NCBI GenBank assembly: GCA_022647765.1
Contig: JALCLH010000008.1
Span: 1-64,000, forward strand
From: Acidipropionibacterium sp.
Lineage (GTDB): Bacteria; Actinomycetota; Actinomycetes; Propionibacteriales; Propionibacteriaceae
Direction of reading: 5' to 3'
Length of the DNA stretch: 64,000 nt
Shown here: positions 62,471-64,000 of the stretch, piece after piece
How positions within the stretch are numbered: the first letter of the stretch is position 1
How the letters are laid out: the number at the start of each line of letters is the position of its first letter
Notes under the pieces: generated by a model
Databases searched by the model: none
What the model was told of the DNA's origin: nothing
Seen by the model: only the letters and a program-made list of their open reading frames with translations
Made by a program: the position numbers and the translations under genes

Positions 62471-64000
62471 ATGGGTACCGAACTGCGCCGCATCACCGAG
62501 GGCAACCATGGAGTCGCCCGGCTGACCCCGGCCCCCGACAACGGCGGCACCTTCCTGGGCATGCCGAAGTTCCAGAAGGCCGTCAAGACCGAGCTGGAGC
62601 TCAACGTCCAGCGCAAGAACATGCGCAACGCCACCACCACGATCCGCAACAAGCGGGCGCTGCGGGTCTCCGAGTCCCCCGACTGGGAGGAGGTGCGCGA
62701 GGCCGCCACCGAGATCAAGAACCGCGTCTCGCGGCATCTCGACTACTACCTGGAGCAGGCCGAGAAGAGCCTCACGGCTCACGGCGTCCACGTCCACTGG
62801 GCCCGCGACGGCCAGGAGGCCAACCAGATCGTCGCCGACATCGCCAAGGCGAAGGGGGTCGACGAGGTCGTCAAGATCAAGTCGATCACCACCCAGGAGA
62901 CCGACCTCAACGAGTACCTCGAGGAGCAGGGGATCGCGGCCTGGGAGACCGACCTGGCCGAGCTCATCGTCCAGCTCGGGCACGACCGGCCCTCCCACAT
63001 CGTGGTTCCGGCCATCCACCGCAACCGCGCCGAGGTCCGCGAGATCTTCCTCCGCGAGATGAAGAACTACGGCCGTCCGGCCCCCGAGGACGTCTCGGAG
63101 AACCCGCCGGAGCTGGCCAATGCGGCCCGGCTGCACCTGCGGGAGAAGTTCCTGCGGGCCAAGATGGCGGTCTCCGGAGCCAACTTCGTGCTCGCCGACA
63201 CCGGCTCCCTGGTGATCGTGGAGTCCGAGGGCAACGGCCGGATGTGCCTCACCCTGCCCGACACCCTGGTGTCGATGGTGGGCATCGAGAAGATCCTGCC
63301 GAGCTTCGACGATCTCGAGGTCTTCCTCAAGCTGCTGCCCCGTTCGGCCACCGGCGAGCGGATGAATCCGTACAACTCGGTGTGGAGCGGCGTCACCGAC
63401 GGCGACGGTCCGCAGGAGCAGCACGTCATCTTCATGGACAACGGCCGCACCGACGTGCTGGCCGACGCCGTGGGTCGCGAGGTGCTGCGGTGCATCCGCT
63501 GCGCCTCCTGCATCAACACCTGCCCGGTCTACGAGCGGGCCGGCGGGCACGCCTACGGCTCGGTCTACCCGGGGCCGATCGGGATCTCCCTGACGCCGCA
63601 GCTGCGCGGCGTCGAGGACCCGGTGGATCGCGCCATGCCGTACGCCTGCTCGCTGTGCGGGGCCTGCAATGAGGTGTGCCCGGTGAAGATCCCGTTCACC
63701 GACATCATCCTGCATCTGCGTCACCGGGTGGCCCAGGCCGAGAAGGCCGACCGCTTCGGCGCCGACAAGGAGGGCACCGTCGAGCGCAACCTGATGAAGA
63801 CCGCGGGCTGGGTGCTCGGGGACGCGAAGCACTTCGAGAAGGTCCAGATCGCCACTCGTGGGGCCGGCAAGGTGCTGAAGAGGCCGCTGGGGCCGATCCC
63901 GGTGCCGATCGCGGAGCGCTGGCTGAAGTACCGGGACGTCGAGGTGCCGCCCACCGACACCTTCCGCACCTGGTGGAAGAAGAACCGACAGGAGGGCGAG
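62471..64000 (+). CDS. lutB: Lactate utilisation protein B (iron-sulfur, truncated by window edge)
   Basis: 510 codons present with no stop before the right edge. It has the LutB/YkgF architecture: an LUD domain (about 60-320, NFVLADTGSLVIVESEGNGR) then a ferredoxin-like double cluster, CIRCASCINTCPVY and CSLCGACNEVCPVKIP (about 340-400), and the C-terminal DUF3390-type segment (WLKYRDVEVPPTDTFRTWWK). Starts at ATG 62471 close behind lutA. lutC is expected just beyond the window. Confidence 0.93.
   Translation, partial: MGTELRRITEGNHGVARLTPAPDNGGTFLGMPKFQKAVKTELELNVQRKNMRNATTTIRNKRALRVSESPDWEEVREAATEIKNRVSRHLDYYLEQAEKSLTAHGVHVHWARDGQEANQIVADIAKAKGVDEVVKIKSITTQETDLNEYLEEQGIAAWETDLAELIVQLGHDRPSHIVVPAIHRNRAEVREIFLREMKNYGRPAPEDVSENPPELANAARLHLREKFLRAKMAVSGANFVLADTGSLVIVESEGNGRMCLTLPDTLVSMVGIEKILPSFDDLEVFLKLLPRSATGERMNPYNSVWSGVTDGDGPQEQHVIFMDNGRTDVLADAVGREVLRCIRCASCINTCPVYERAGGHAYGSVYPGPIGISLTPQLRGVEDPVDRAMPYACSLCGACNEVCPVKIPFTDIILHLRHRVAQAEKADRFGADKEGTVERNLMKTAGWVLGDAKHFEKVQIATRGAGKVLKRPLGPIPVPIAERWLKYRDVEVPPTDTFRTWWKKNRQEGE

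Overview
The window is high-GC, densely coded DNA from an actinobacterium, most likely a member of the Propionibacteriaceae (Propionibacterium / Acidipropionibacterium type). This rests on combined gene content, not a database match: GC-rich codon use, TANNNT -10 elements, a GluABCD-like transporter, lactate permease with LutAB, pyruvate:ferredoxin oxidoreductase, a cell-surface DUF348/G5/RlpA protein, and a diaminouronic acid pathway. Genus is an inference. No tRNA, rRNA, CRISPR array, transposase or prophage gene was recognised. Layout. (1) 0-10 kb and 18.6-30.5 kb form a surface-polysaccharide region split in two. It holds four Wzy/WaaL-like polymerase/ligase membrane proteins, a Wzz-like co-polymerase, several GT4-type glycosyltransferases and two GT-C-like membrane glycosyltransferases. 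It also has homologues of all five steps from UDP-GlcNAc to UDP-ManNAc3NAcA (WbpA, WbpB, WbpE, WbpD, WbpI types). At its right end are a secreted LRR/FG-GAP protein and a Tat-exported D-glucuronyl C5-epimerase-like protein. (2) 10.3-18.6 kb, between the two halves, carries HPr, a fructose PTS (IIABC), 1-phosphofructokinase and a DeoR-type regulator, then a glutamate-type ABC transporter (gluABCD). (3) 30.5-45.5 kb is mostly housekeeping: rhodanese, NDH-2, Nudix, HrpB helicase, another GT4, Mpg glycosylase, ThpR, an MDR oxidoreductase, trxB-trxA, an NhaA-DsbA fusion and dnaB. (4) 45.6-49.0 kb is a copper operon: csoR with its operator, a CopZ-like chaperone with a Cys/His/Gly-rich tail, and copA. 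(5) 49.3-51.7 kb has the RlpA-like protein and an AbiEi/DUF559-type gene. (6) 51.8-58.3 kb is a three-gene electron-transfer operon (GltD-like flavoprotein, NifJ, DHOD-like). (7) 58.7 kb to the right edge is a lactate-use locus: GntR regulator, lldP, lutA, and lutB running off the end. Three window-wide patterns stand out. About 21 apparent single-base indels interrupt 13 genes, including core ones, mostly at G/C runs; this looks like sequencing error rather than decay. Several families of intergenic palindromic repeats occur, one with four copies each just past a gene's 3' end. Ten genes show a -10-like hexamer exactly 6 (once 7) nt before the start codon, the signature of leaderless mRNA.
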